The notes beneath the pieces are model-generated. The model was given only the letters and a program-made list of their open reading frames with translations, ran no database searches and was not told the DNA's origin. DNA of 19,192 bases, taken from Bacteroidales bacterium. GTDB taxonomy: Bacteria > Bacteroidota > Bacteroidia > Bacteroidales > FEN-979. A program made the translations under genes and the position numbers. The DNA lies in NCBI GenBank assembly GCA_023229525.1, contig JALNZC010000058.1, positions 1 to 19,192 of the forward strand, read 5' to 3'. The first letter of the stretch is position 1. Every line of letters begins with the position of its first letter. Below, in pieces: positions 9,201 through 14,327 of the stretch.

Positions 9201-9776
9201 ACGATAACAATTCGTCCAGCTGGTTGAAGCAATTTTATTGGTAGTCATATCGCCCCAGATAATGGTACTGCCGGCAACACTTGGGTCACCATTCCAGATT
9301 TCTACATAAACTCCGGTATAGGTGGAGGTCAAAGAGGAGTTTGTCTGATAACCAAAGAACACCAGGGAGTCTATGTTCCAGGTCTCGGTTACGGCGAAGT
9401 CGTCCGCTACATAGATAGTAGCTGCTTGGTTGTTACCAAAGCCAAGAGATGTTTCTTGTGTATTATCAAGCTGGCTGTAGTCAGAGCCACCAGGACCACC
9501 GCCCGGATGGGTAACAAATGGACCATTGTCGTAAAGCAGTCCCCGGGTGCCTCTCTTGGAGTAATCAATACTGGCATAACGGGTTCTGCTAAAAACATAT
9601 TTTGTGTTTGAGGGAGGAGCTTCATCGCGCGAAAAGTCCTGTGCTTTGATAACCTGACTTTCCTTCGCTAATTTCTCCTTTTCTGTCAATGCTTTTTGTT
9701 GGGCAAAGGTAAAATTACCCACAAGGAAAGCAATTAAGATCAGAAAGATCTTAAATAAACGTAGGTTTGGTTTCAT
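1..9776 (-). CDS. Giant secreted multidomain surface protein (5' part, runs off window)
   Basis: The frame is open from the ATG at 9776 to the window edge (3258 codons, C-terminus missing). Residues 1-25 form a signal peptide (Lys/Arg, long hydrophobic core, cut likely after TFA before QQ). Modules by eye: ADDF-type sandwich 120-278; ConA/LamG-like 281-481; Fn3 491-763 split by an insert at about 523-673; CUB 769-891 with FECEADYDFLRVYDG; CARDB-like 896-1004; a GTGT-starting module 1006-1188; ConA-like 1193-1394; Ig-like; second ADDF module 1531-1688; Ig-like; MAM-like jelly roll 1756-1916; carboxypeptidase-regulatory-like 1918-1993; ConA-like 2046-2248; then tandem propeller units from 2260. 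No catalytic motif was seen. A role in adhesion or glycan/matrix binding, and T9SS export through a C-terminal sorting domain beyond the window, are inferences from architecture. The start lies in an AT-rich leader without a Shine-Dalgarno sequence, about 60 bases below a TATCTTTG box. The reading frame is solid; the function is not. Confidence 0.9.
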   Translation of the reverse strand, partial: MKPNLRLFKIFLILIAFLVGNFTFAQQKALTEKEKLAKESQVIKAQDFSRDEAPPSNTKYVFSRTRYASIDYSKRGTRGLLYDNGPFVTHPGGGPGGSDYSQLDNTQETSLGFGNNQAATIYVADDFAVTETWNIDSLVFFGYQTNSSLTSTYTGVYVEIWNGDPSVAGSTIIWGDMTTNKIASTSWTNCYRGSDLVATNRPIMRYSASATGLTLPAGNYWVVWSATGSLSSGPWVPPITIPGQLVTGNAIQFYTGAWLPLADAGSLSAKGLPFQVFGNVSLDPSIIYATDFEDFTAGTKVACQNANWTTWSNLPCGTEDAMISTDFAHSGVNSVKDDGVNDLILPMGNKTAGKYKLDFWIYIPAGHGGYYNILHNFNPSGTSEWGVEFYFEDGGTGQLHAAGQIIPYPYNHDQWFLVSNVIDLDNDLAEVFVDGTSVYSWQWSLDPQTGNPGMNQISAADFYSGAGATGIVNPLYYFDDVLYKDISGPPPLFDPPRNLTATVTGPNVHLTWDPPGGGGTTEELIYDDGVPTDGYTYVGYTMSSHMSPSGPCKILTLKYYTTVADPANAGFEPRVFDWAGTEPGTTILYETTATAIDQAWTEVDISAQNIVVNGDFMVGYGSVNTTTYMGFNTTDNGRAWDYNNTAGTWASWNETYFLRAVVEYTDGRIVELSPVNTPPGTKIPRINMVDHPRGAGIAHSVAPIPNFGQRALVGYNVYRDGTLLNPAPLTDLFFDDNGLTPGTYHFGVTAKYDEGESLPAGPIEVTIISGNIILMQDGTVSSCEGMFYDSGGPDGPYQNNENFTLTITPTTAGAKTKFNFTSFECEADYDFLRVYDGPDVTAPLIGTFTGLTVPPQLVELVASAGNASGAITFNFTSDGSVVKNGWVAAVTCVVPFNHDLAGASVSGPLTPSVGNPATYTVTVANVGTNAELGSNYMVYLYDAANTVIGSATGVDIGVGETKNFPITWTPTVQGPTYVYGKVALTGDENPANDQTANFNINVQPAGAIVVTIGTGTELPGTPRCPFDYFYKNSLDESLYYPEEIGQPSGTQILQVQYHNNFVTNLPDKPVQIWMGETDLMDLTGGYIPAGDLTLVFDGTVTFPSGVNDVTIPLNVPYTYSGGNLVILTYHPLEADYYNSNDRFYSTLSPEHPGRTAASVDDVTVFDPYNPPVPESFLDMLPNTTLFMAPGGGGTIYATDFESFTAGEQIACQDPVNWTTWSNAPCDAVEDGYISTEFAHSPVNSGKIVLNNDQVLPLGNKITGKYELNFYMYVPTGFCGYYNILQDFAGASSVWAMQVYFHTDGTASLDATAEGAATFNYNHDQWLPIRNVVDLDADLAQLYVDGTLIFEWQYSLGAFGQGGPLQLSAADFFGGADANNDPNGIPKFYLDDVDYKQVSAPANPHIVVTPTFLTQQLEPNTTATQTVNIANTGGAALDFNIDIAYPVKSVKIINHKPQAERVTVNIPVKGGQYTVKKNTYRIIPDVVDPASIAKSAPIVNKHAPKFGRANVYVNQTGNPSAEGAIASQNFTDLPAYACQGADDFIVPSGATWNVNHVFVNGIYFNGGFDVPAADVIFYADASGLPGAAVATYMGITAIADATGNVNVFLPTPAIFTEGHYWVSVAASMDYTTHFQWMWSKEAAPTVLNELAWQNPGAGFPAPVCTSWCYGSVQWPGYVDYNLAFALTDSTQAPPPTGWLSAVPLTGSVPAGGSTDVQVTFDATGLEVGTYNGLLSINSNDPVHPVKEVPATLRVKVPGALPFVEDWSTGSFGTNDWGFDPGQGNWAISTDIGNPAPSAQFGWSPSITNYSFALVTPMLNATAITDNVTLKFDIYLNNYSNATLEGMAVEVFDGSTWQLVQNYDNSSGNDIPWTSESFNITSFAAGHNFSVRFRAYGENSFNIDYWYVDNIKIYQQVVGNLTGTITTLTGGTPIEGALVTINNALSGTYTATSGANGVYTITGAEAGAYNFSVVKEGFNKIEGNLAIVGNETVTQNFQMTAPIIGVDPTSLSVTVPVGETTTRTVTVSNTGDGPLNWSGSIHSTVGPVVFYSTDFESFTAGGQIACQDPVNWTTWSLAPCSPVEDGYISTEFAHSGVNSAKIVLNNDQVLPLGNKTAGKYELNFYMYVPTGFCGYYNILQDFAGGSSVWAMQVYFHTDGTASLDATAEGAATFNFNHDQWIPISNVIDLDADLAQLYVDGTLIYEWQYSLGAFGQGGPLQISASDFFGGNDATNDPNGIPKYYLDDMVYKSVVAKKFAVVVPASDGKFPRGTEAPSIGRAPAGNSMPSQPLGLSRGSLGYAFHVYSNQDFFSFNTDDPATQSVITTTTVTPQGGSFDAVHTDFMYILDGNDSHLKKVVLATGAVTDIGLCNSVAPATQAFTGIAVNKSTNTMYGISTDISVTYLYTINMETAEATVVGSTGIPAGIDCAIDADGIMWVFDIVGDEIYKVDLATGASTLIGSAGFDGNYGQGMGYDYGTDQVYLTAFNGALYTTEFRILDRTTGNTTLVADLGSTQIDGLGFPGGGGGNWASIDPTSGTIVPGGSQEVTVTFDGTYVPPQKDLTVTGVLAFTTDPNVGSPEVALSMTITGPFFGVLEGTVTHGGTPVEGVTVKATRQESPVYTFTMLTSANGTYSFPNTLYGTYDLTAEKTGFNPYTSTTPAIVVGDQTTVYNIAMLAPIMVINPLEINDSTAFGTIITKIITVSNTGDGSLDWAAVASAIDKKLTVSIPASDGKFPRGTEAPSIGRAPAGNSLPSKPLGLSRGSLGYAFHVYSNQDFFSFNTDDPANQSVITSTTVTPQGGSFDAVHTDFMYILDGNDSHLKKVDIATGTVTDIGLCNSVAPASQIFTGIAVNKSTNIMYGISTDISSTYLYTINMETAETTVVGSTGIPAGIDCAIDADGIMWVFDIVGDEIYKVDLATGASTLIGSAGFDGNYGQGMGYDYGTDQVYLMAFNGSNYTTEFRILDRTTGNTNLVASLGSTQIDGLGFPGGGTPPWLSITPTTGILPAGASQEMTVTLDGTIPPPAKDYTHHGAITFSSDPNVGTVIVPVTFTVTGDFYGKLEGFVKHNDVGIPNATVTAIKPGTPTYTTTTDANGRYVIDPILGGTYEVTATAVGYHPASVSGVVITPPNTTMLDLILTAPTMVITPSELTVNLPTGQTTDRILSIYNGGDGMLEWSGSVHINARHTVSILASDGKFPRGTEATSIGRAPAGNSMPSQPLGLSRGSLGYAFHVYSNQDFFSFNTDDPANQSVITSTTVT
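210..1598 (-). repeat. Tandem unit 2 (1389 bp, 463 aa) of the giant surface protein
   Basis: It has the same module order as unit 1, shifted by 1401 bases at the linker. The linker and propeller are nearly identical to unit 1 in DNA: 941-1120 differs from 2342-2521 at three positions by eye. The following Ig and carboxypeptidase-regulatory-like modules (about 210-830) align only loosely with 1599-2220. The four-codon length difference lies in that diverged part. Confidence 0.88.
1599..2999 (-). repeat. Tandem unit 1 (1401 bp, 467 aa) of the giant surface protein
   Basis: First of at least three head-to-tail units, anchored on ASDGKFPRGTEAPSIGRAP. Order inside the unit: linker ending SNQDFFSFNTDDPA; a predicted six-bladed-type propeller of about 200 residues (YILDGNDSHLKKV, MYGISTDI, MWVFDIVGDEIYKVDLATG, GLGFPGG); an Ig-like domain (PTSGTIVPGGSQEVTVTFDG); a carboxypeptidase-regulatory-like domain (VEGVTVKATR, SANGTYSFPN); and a second Ig-like domain ending NTGDGSLDWAA. 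The length is a multiple of three, so the frame is kept. The blade number is a guess from the spacing of repeats. Confidence 0.88.
3035..3640 (-). repeat. ConA/LamG-like module, third copy (near-identical to 5594-6199)
   Basis: Encodes DFESFTAGGQIACQDPVNW at its start and YYLDDMVYK at its end, with FVDGT-like (YVDGTLIYEWQYSLG) and NHDQW motifs between. This matches the jelly-roll lectin-like modules often found in Bacteroidota secreted proteins. It aligns without gaps to 5594-6199 at an offset of 2559 bases (853 codons). By eye there are about a dozen differences in the 290 bases 3250-3540. Confidence 0.85.
5594..6199 (-). repeat. ConA/LamG-like module, second copy (partner of 3035-3640)
   Basis: Encodes DFESFTAGEQIACQDPVNW through FYLDDVDYKQ. 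The partner copy at 3035-3640 is nearly identical in DNA. The first ConA-like module of the same protein (about 8335-8935, DFEDFTAGTKVACQNANW) is recognisably related at protein level but clearly older: it shares NHDQW, FVDGT and ISAADF with many substitutions elsewhere. Confidence 0.85.
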
Positions 9777-9838
9777 AAATAAGGAATTTAGTTAGTAATT
9801 GGGTGAATTGATTGAACAATATAAATAATATAAAAGAC

Positions 9839-9846
9839 CAAAGATA
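9839..9846 (-). promoter_or_regulatory. Bacteroidota -7 element for the giant surface-protein gene
   Basis: On the minus strand this reads TATCTTTG, an exact match to TAnnTTTG. It lies 62 bases before the ATG at 9776, giving a leader of roughly 55 bases. A TTG stands upstream at 9872-9874, but the 25-base gap is longer than usual for the -33 element, so only the -7 half is claimed. Confidence 0.55.
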
Positions 9847-10281
9847 ACAAAGATTAATATTGTAGAAGTAACAACATATTTAAACCGACCTTCTATTTTG
9901 TCGGTATCGATGTAAAATGTGGTTATAACTTTTGTTGGGCGCCTCCTTTTTTTAAGTGAATAAAATAGTTTTGGAAAATTATCTATATATATGTACAATA
10001 ACCTGCAAATTAAGGCTTTATAAAAAAATCAGCTTATTTGCACTACTTTATTAACAAATTATTGTCATTTCGACGGGGTAAAAGTATAATCTTTTTCTGA
10101 AAATTTCAAAATTAATTTCATTTATAAAAAAAGTTTTTTAACCGCTTCAATTTAATCGTCTCAAACCAAGGGTTTCCCTAGAGCTCCAGCGGATTGACAA
10201 GGAAGAAAAAATCATTTAACAGAGGTAAATAAAAATATTAAAGATTTTTTGGGATATGGTTAAGGAATTATAAAAAATTTA

Positions 10282-10289
10282 TATCTTTG
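10282..10289 (+). promoter_or_regulatory. Bacteroidota -7 element for rplU-rpmA
   Basis: TATCTTTG, followed by CAC, is an exact TAnnTTTG match 35 bases before the rplU ATG. Transcription would start near 10296, with a leader of about 30 bases. No convincing -33 TTG is at the usual distance; a TTTG at 10248-10251 is about 30 bases away. Confidence 0.6.
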
Positions 10290-10324
10290 CACTCCCAATT
10301 TTACGAACATCAATTTCTTATATC

Positions 10325-10696
10325 ATGTACGCAATCGTAGAAATAGCCGGTCAACAGTTTAAGGTAGAACAGAACGACGAGATATTTGTACACCGGCTCG
10401 AAGGTGAACCCGGAACCCCGATTGAATTTGACCAGGTCTTATTGCTGGATAACGACGGAAAGATTACTATCGGAAAACCCCTGGTTGAAGGAAGTAGAAT
10501 CACCGGGAAAATCGTGGATCATGTTAGGGGCGATAAAGTAGTGGTTTTTAAAAAGAAACGCCGTAAAGGGTACCAGAAAGAGACTGGTCATCGCCAGGAT
10601 TTCAGTAAAGTGTTGATCGAAAACATCACAGATAAAAGTGCTATCCGCACTAAAAAAGTAAAGGAAGAAAAAGCAGAAGAACCCACAGAACAATAA
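10325..10696 (+). CDS. rplU: 50S ribosomal protein bL21
   Basis: Structural protein of the large ribosomal subunit that binds 23S rRNA. The 123 residues begin MYAIVEIAGQQFKVEQ, the usual bL21 opening, and carry the family signature KKKRRKGYQKETGHRQ at about residues 77-92, followed by the closing strand KVLIENI. The core matches the usual length of about 103 residues; the rest is a charged Lys/Glu tail (VKEEKAEEPTEQ) of the kind Bacteroidota bL21 proteins often have. It is followed 34 bases later by rpmA, the standard gene pair, and preceded by an exact -7 box, so the two genes are very likely one transcript. The start is fixed by the family alignment. Confidence 0.98.
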   Translation: MYAIVEIAGQQFKVEQNDEIFVHRLEGEPGTPIEFDQVLLLDNDGKITIGKPLVEGSRITGKIVDHVRGDKVVVFKKKRRKGYQKETGHRQDFSKVLIENITDKSAIRTKKVKEEKAEEPTEQ

Positions 10697-10730
10697 ATTG
10701 TAAATCGTAAATCGTAAATAAAACAGGGTT
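10697..10730 (+). repeat. GTAAATC heptamer tandem repeat between rplU and rpmA
   Basis: The spacer contains GTAAATC twice and then GTAAAT, a near-perfect 7-base tandem repeat at 10701-10720. A mirrored relative, TTTACGATTTCCGATT, lies just after serS at about 12380-12395. It may affect spacing or RNA structure in the operon, or be a simple-sequence relic; nothing in the sequence decides between these. Confidence 0.6.
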
Positions 10731-11006
10731 ATGGCACATAAGAAAGGGGCAGGTAGTTCGAGTAACGGCCGTGAATCACATAGCAAACGTTTAGGCGTTA
10801 AAATCTATGGCGGACAGTTCGCCAAATCGGGCAGCATTATTGTTCGCCAGCGTGGAACCGTGCATAACCCGGGATTGAATGTAGGGATTGGCAAGGATCA
10901 TACCCTTTTTGCCCTGATCAATGGCATCGTGGAATTCAAAAAACATAAGAAGGAACGTTCATTTGTTTCTGTTTTACCCTTCGAAGAAACAGTCACTGAC
11001 AGTTAA
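10731..11006 (+). CDS. rpmA: 50S ribosomal protein bL27
   Basis: Large-subunit protein whose N-terminal tail reaches the peptidyl-transferase centre. It starts MAHKKGAGSSSNGRES directly, with no cleavable leader of the Firmicutes type, and continues with the family core GVKIYGGQFAKSGSIIVRQRG and VGIGKDHTLFALINGIVEF. The 91 residues are the usual length for the phylum, including the short basic C-terminal section. It is the second gene of the rplU operon and is closed by a strong intrinsic terminator 35 bases after its stop. Confidence 0.98.
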   Translation: MAHKKGAGSSSNGRESHSKRLGVKIYGGQFAKSGSIIVRQRGTVHNPGLNVGIGKDHTLFALINGIVEFKKHKKERSFVSVLPFEETVTDS

Positions 11007-11040
11007 TTTGAAATATTTGAAATTTCCGAAAACCTCATTT

Positions 11041-11076
11041 AAAACGGCGCAGGATGATCCTTGCGCCGTTTTTTTT
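11041..11076 (+). terminator. Intrinsic terminator of rplU-rpmA
   Basis: The left arm AAAACGGCGCAGGA pairs with TCCTTGCGCCGTTTT (one bulged T) around a three-base TGA loop and runs into a stretch of Ts. This is a GC-rich stem with a U tract, 35 bases after the rpmA stop. Confidence 0.9.
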
Positions 11077-11077
11077 A

Positions 11078-11085
11078 TACATTTG
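11078..11085 (+). promoter_or_regulatory. Probable -7 element for serS
   Basis: TACATTTG matches TAnnTTTG directly after the terminator and 20 bases before the serS ATG, which would give serS its own short-leader transcript. The only nearby TTG (11061-11063) lies inside the terminator stem and is too close for a standard -33 element, so the call rests on the -7 match and its position. Confidence 0.45.
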
Positions 11086-11104
11086 CCGATCAAACGATTT
11101 TTAA

Positions 11105-12376
11105 ATGCTACAATTAAATTTTATCCGGGAACATGAACAGGAGGTGGTAGACCGGTTGGCGGTGAAGAATTTTGAGGGCCGGGAAATCATCCGCAACATT
11201 GTTGAACTTGATGATAAGCGACGTGAGACCCAAAAGCAACTCGACGATATCCAGGCACAAAGTAACCTTTTAGCAAGGGAGATTGGTTTTCTGATTAAAT
11301 CGGGAAAGAATTCTGAAGCCAACCTCCTGAAAGAAAAAACCGGTAAGTTAAAGGAACAGGCAAAAGGTTTGGAGGTTGCCTTTGAAAGTGTAAAAAAAGC
11401 ATTGGATGATCTTTTGGTCAGAATCCCAAACCTTCCTCATTCAACGGTTCCCCGAGGAAAATCGCCGGAAGACAACGTTGTTGTCCTGCAGGAAGGAAGC
11501 GTTGTTCCTGTTGCAACCACGGCTGTTCCCCATTGGGATCTGACAACCAGGTATGACCTCATCGATTTCATTACCGGGAACAAAATTACTGGCGCCGGAT
11601 TCCCACTATATAAAGGGAAAGGCGCCCGTCTCCAGCGCGCACTTATCAATTTTTTTCTCGATGAAGCGCTCAGAGCCGGCTATCAGGAAGTTCAGCCCCC
11701 TTATCTGGTCAATGCCGCTTCGGCTTTTGCGACCGGGCAATTGCCCGATAAGGATGCCCAAATGTATTATGTGGGGCTCGATGACCTGTATCTTATCCCG
11801 ACCGCGGAGGTACCCGTCACCAATATATATAGGGATACCATTTTGAAAATTCAGGATCTTCCGGTCATGAATGTGGCTTATTCCGCTTGTTTCCGACGCG
11901 AAGCCGGTTCGTACGGAAAAGATGTTCGCGGGTTGAACAGACTCCACCAGTTCGATAAGGTAGAGATCGTGCAGATTGCCCATCCTGATTCATCTTATGA
12001 AATCCTCGAAACAATGCGGGAATATGTGTCGGGGTTACTGCGTAAACTTGAACTCCCATTCCGGATTGTGAAACTTTGCGGAGGGGACATGGGTTTTACT
12101 TCAGCCCTTACATACGACATGGAAGTATGGTCGCCGGCCCAGGCACGCTGGCTGGAAGTGAGTTCCATCTCTAATTTTGAAACTTTTCAATCGAATCGGC
12201 TCAAATTACGGTTCAAAGACGAAACCGGGAAAATCCACCTGGCGCATACCCTCAATGGTAGCGCTCTTGCCTTGCCAAGAATTGTGGCCGCGCTGCTTGA
12301 GAATTTTCAGACACCGGAAGGGATACGGATTCCGGAAGCGCTTATACCGTATACGGGGTTTGAGGTCATTAAGTAA
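11105..12376 (+). CDS. serS: Seryl-tRNA synthetase
   Basis: Cytosolic class II enzyme that charges tRNA-Ser (and tRNA-Sec where present) with serine using ATP. At 423 residues it has normal length. Residues about 28-105 form the long antiparallel coiled-coil arm that grips the tRNA variable arm. The catalytic core follows: PHWDL near 140, KITGAGFPLYKGKGARLQRA (motif 1 region), the serine-binding TAEVPVTN near 232, motif 2 FRREAGSYGKDVRGLNRLHQF near 263-285, and motif 3 NGSALALPRIVAALLENFQ near 384, ending IPYTGFEVIK. All key motifs are intact, so it should be active. It stands alone between the ribosomal-protein terminator and a barrel gene with its own promoter. Confidence 0.98.
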   Translation: MLQLNFIREHEQEVVDRLAVKNFEGREIIRNIVELDDKRRETQKQLDDIQAQSNLLAREIGFLIKSGKNSEANLLKEKTGKLKEQAKGLEVAFESVKKALDDLLVRIPNLPHSTVPRGKSPEDNVVVLQEGSVVPVATTAVPHWDLTTRYDLIDFITGNKITGAGFPLYKGKGARLQRALINFFLDEALRAGYQEVQPPYLVNAASAFATGQLPDKDAQMYYVGLDDLYLIPTAEVPVTNIYRDTILKIQDLPVMNVAYSACFRREAGSYGKDVRGLNRLHQFDKVEIVQIAHPDSSYEILETMREYVSGLLRKLELPFRIVKLCGGDMGFTSALTYDMEVWSPAQARWLEVSSISNFETFQSNRLKLRFKDETGKIHLAHTLNGSALALPRIVAALLENFQTPEGIRIPEALIPYTGFEVIK

Positions 12377-12422
12377 AATTTACGATTTCCGATTTAATCT
12401 TTTAATTTTACTTTTTAATTTT

Positions 12423-12430
12423 TAATTTTG
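12423..12430 (+). promoter_or_regulatory. Probable -7 element for the PorT-like barrel gene
   Basis: TAATTTTG is an exact TAnnTTTG match 24 bases before the ATG at 12454, in a 77-base AT-rich gap. No -33 TTG was found at the expected distance. AT-rich sequence yields such matches by chance, hence moderate confidence. Confidence 0.45.
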
Positions 12431-12453
12431 CTTTTCATCCAAATACTTCTTTT

Positions 12454-13047
12454 ATGAAAAAACTGCTATTCTTCTTATTTATCTTTCTTGCAGCCGAATT
12501 GACATTCGGCCAGTTCACGGTAGGCATCAAAGTTGGATATGACGCTGCCAAACTTTCGACCAACATTGATTCCGTCAAATCCAATTTTAAATCTGGGTTT
12601 CAGGTCGGAGCCTTCCTGAGGATCGGAAAACGCTTGTTTCTTCAACCGGAACTGTATTACACAACACAGGGCGGTGTTTTCACAAGTAATGCGTCAAATT
12701 GGAAACAAAACATCAAGGTCGGTTCCATGGATGTTCCCGTTTTAATTGGTTTCAAACTCCTGAAAGGAGATTTCATCAATCTTAGGCTAATGGCCGGTCC
12801 TCTTGCTTCTTTCGTGGTAAATAAAAGTGTTTCTGATGCCGGGGGCGTAGTTGGTCCTATCAAGTCGGCCGACTTGAATTCCGTAAACTGGGCCATACAG
12901 GCCGGAGCCGGTGTGGACGTCTGGCTATTTACATTCGACATCAGATATCAGATTGGATTAAACCAGCTTATAAAATCGGTGCAGAATTATACTTTCAACT
13001 CGTACAACAATGTCTGGAATGTGAGTCTGGGCTTTAAATTTTTGTGA
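12454..13047 (+). CDS. PorT-like outer-membrane beta-barrel protein
   Basis: A signal peptide (MKKLLFFLFIFLAAELTFG, cut near residue 19) is followed by alternating amphipathic strands: FTVGIKVGYDAAKLS, SGFQVGAFLRIGKRLFLQPELYY, GSMDVPVLIGFKLL, INLRLMAGPLASF, WAIQAGAGVDVWLFTFDIRYQIGL and the closing VWNVSLGFKFL. The strand order, the PELYYTTQGG motif and the 197-residue length fit the small eight-strand barrel family (OMP_b-brl_2, PorT-like) common in Bacteroidota. It lies in the outer membrane. The family name does not establish a role in T9SS: most members have no known function. It has a likely promoter of its own. The frame is intact, and the start is supported by the signal peptide. Confidence 0.85.
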   Translation: MKKLLFFLFIFLAAELTFGQFTVGIKVGYDAAKLSTNIDSVKSNFKSGFQVGAFLRIGKRLFLQPELYYTTQGGVFTSNASNWKQNIKVGSMDVPVLIGFKLLKGDFINLRLMAGPLASFVVNKSVSDAGGVVGPIKSADLNSVNWAIQAGAGVDVWLFTFDIRYQIGLNQLIKSVQNYTFNSYNNVWNVSLGFKFL

Positions 13048-13253
13048 TTTGAAAATAAACTTTTAACCCAAGGGAGGCTATGTACCTGAATAATTTCAAT
13101 TGGTTAACGGCGATGGCCATCCTGGGTTTTTTCCCTTTGCATGTAAAAGAACAATCAATCCCCACCTTCAACCCCTGCCTGAATGGGAAAATAAAAATGC
13201 AGAATCCACCACGATCGGTAAAGGATGTCATGTTGTTTGTTAATTGACCTGCC

Positions 13254-14327
13254 GTGAAAGTAAACGGGCAGAATTATCGGACAGTCTGGTGGGAAGAAGC
13301 CTCCTTATTTTACATCGAACAAAACCTTTTGCCCTTTACCTTCCGGATCGCTGAAGCCAGATCGTATACTGATTGCTGTGATGCTATCCGCAATATGAGT
13401 ATCCGCGGCGCCGGAGCCATCGGCGCTATGGCAGGTTTTGCCATGGCGCTCGCATCTGTGCAAGCGCCGGATGAAAAATATTCGGAATTTCTTTTACAGG
13501 CCCGTAAAGACATTGAAGCTACACGCCCTACTGCCCGGAATCTATTTTATGCTGTGGAGAAAGTATATAACCATGCATTGAGAACCCGGCAGAACGCGAT
13601 TTCTGAAGCACAACGGCTGGCCGATCAGGATGCAGCGGACTCCAGGAAGATCGGGGAAATAGGGAATACCCTGATAAAAGATGGATTTCATATTGAAACC
13701 CATTGTAATGCCGGATGGCTCGCTTTTGTGGATTATGGCACAGCTTTATCGCCCGTTTACCTGGCCCATGAACAGGGAAAAAACATTTTTATTTATGTAG
13801 GTGAAACCCGGCCCCGTTGCCAGGGAGCCCGGCTAACGGCATGGGAACTCAATCAGGCCGGTATACCCCATGTGATCATTCCCGACAATGCCGGCGCTTC
13901 CCTTATGGCCCGGGGTAAAGTGAATATCATGATCGTGGGGGCCGACCGCATCGCCGTCAACGGTGATGTAGCCAATAAAATAGGGACCCTTGAAAAGGCC
14001 ATCGTCGCCCATGAATACGGCATTCCATTTTATGTTGCAGCACCTACATCCACCATCGATTTTCATTGTAAAAACGGAGCACAAATTCCAATAGAAGAAC
14101 GAAGCGGGGATGAAGTGTTATATATGGAAGGAGTTACCGGGGCAGGAAAGTTGGAGCGGGTGCTGATCTGCTCACCCGGTTCTTCCGCCTATAATCCTTC
14201 ATTTGATGTGACCCCGGCAAAATATATTACTGGTATTATTACCGAAAAAGGAATCATACATCCCGACACCCGATCGATTGCAAACCTGAATGTACATTTA
14301 CGCGAAAGCGGAAAATTTAACCAATAA
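13254..14327 (+). CDS. mtnA: S-methyl-5-thioribose-1-phosphate isomerase
   Basis: Cytosolic isomerase of the eIF2B-like family. It converts S-methyl-5-thioribose-1-phosphate to the ribulose form in the methionine salvage pathway and can serve a 5-deoxyribose shunt in some bacteria. The 357 residues carry the family landmarks: MKVNGQNYRT opening, RGAGAIGAMAG at 51-61, RPTARNLFYAV at 91-101, HCNAG with Cys151, ETRPRCQGARLTAWEL at 184-199, GADRIAVNGDVANKIGT with Asp231, and AAPTSTID. Cys151 and Asp231 correspond to the family's catalytic pair. The start is GTG: in-frame TGA at 13245 excludes a longer protein, and the alignment begins exactly here. No partner gene (mtnB, mtnC, mtnK, aldolase) is adjacent, so the pathway cannot be read from context. 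Another sugar-phosphate substrate is possible but less likely. Confidence 0.93.
   Translation: MKVNGQNYRTVWWEEASLFYIEQNLLPFTFRIAEARSYTDCCDAIRNMSIRGAGAIGAMAGFAMALASVQAPDEKYSEFLLQARKDIEATRPTARNLFYAVEKVYNHALRTRQNAISEAQRLADQDAADSRKIGEIGNTLIKDGFHIETHCNAGWLAFVDYGTALSPVYLAHEQGKNIFIYVGETRPRCQGARLTAWELNQAGIPHVIIPDNAGASLMARGKVNIMIVGADRIAVNGDVANKIGTLEKAIVAHEYGIPFYVAAPTSTIDFHCKNGAQIPIEERSGDEVLYMEGVTGAGKLERVLICSPGSSAYNPSFDVTPAKYITGIITEKGIIHPDTRSIANLNVHLRESGKFNQ

Larger units (their letters stand above)
9777..10324. other. AT-rich divergent intergenic region
   Basis: This 548-base gap separates the giant minus-strand gene from rplU. It holds a -7 element for each direction (9839-9846 minus, 10282-10289 plus). 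Between them lies poly-A/T-rich sequence with a small AGGG-TTT-CCCT inverted repeat near 10169-10179 and nothing coding that I trust. The long AT-rich leader fits a promoter region rather than a gene remnant. No terminator is needed because both genes are transcribed outward. Confidence 0.7.

Noticed and set aside
9792..9998. Minus-strand 68-codon frame with a hydrophobic segment in the divergent gap
   Set aside because: It covers the likely promoter and leader of the giant gene, is AT-rich throughout and has no family resemblance. The hydrophobic stretch is what AT-rich DNA gives by chance.
13048..13253. Promoter for mtnA
   Set aside because: No TAnnTTTG match lies at a workable distance; near matches such as CCCTTTGC lack the TA half. 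mtnA may be read from the barrel gene promoter.
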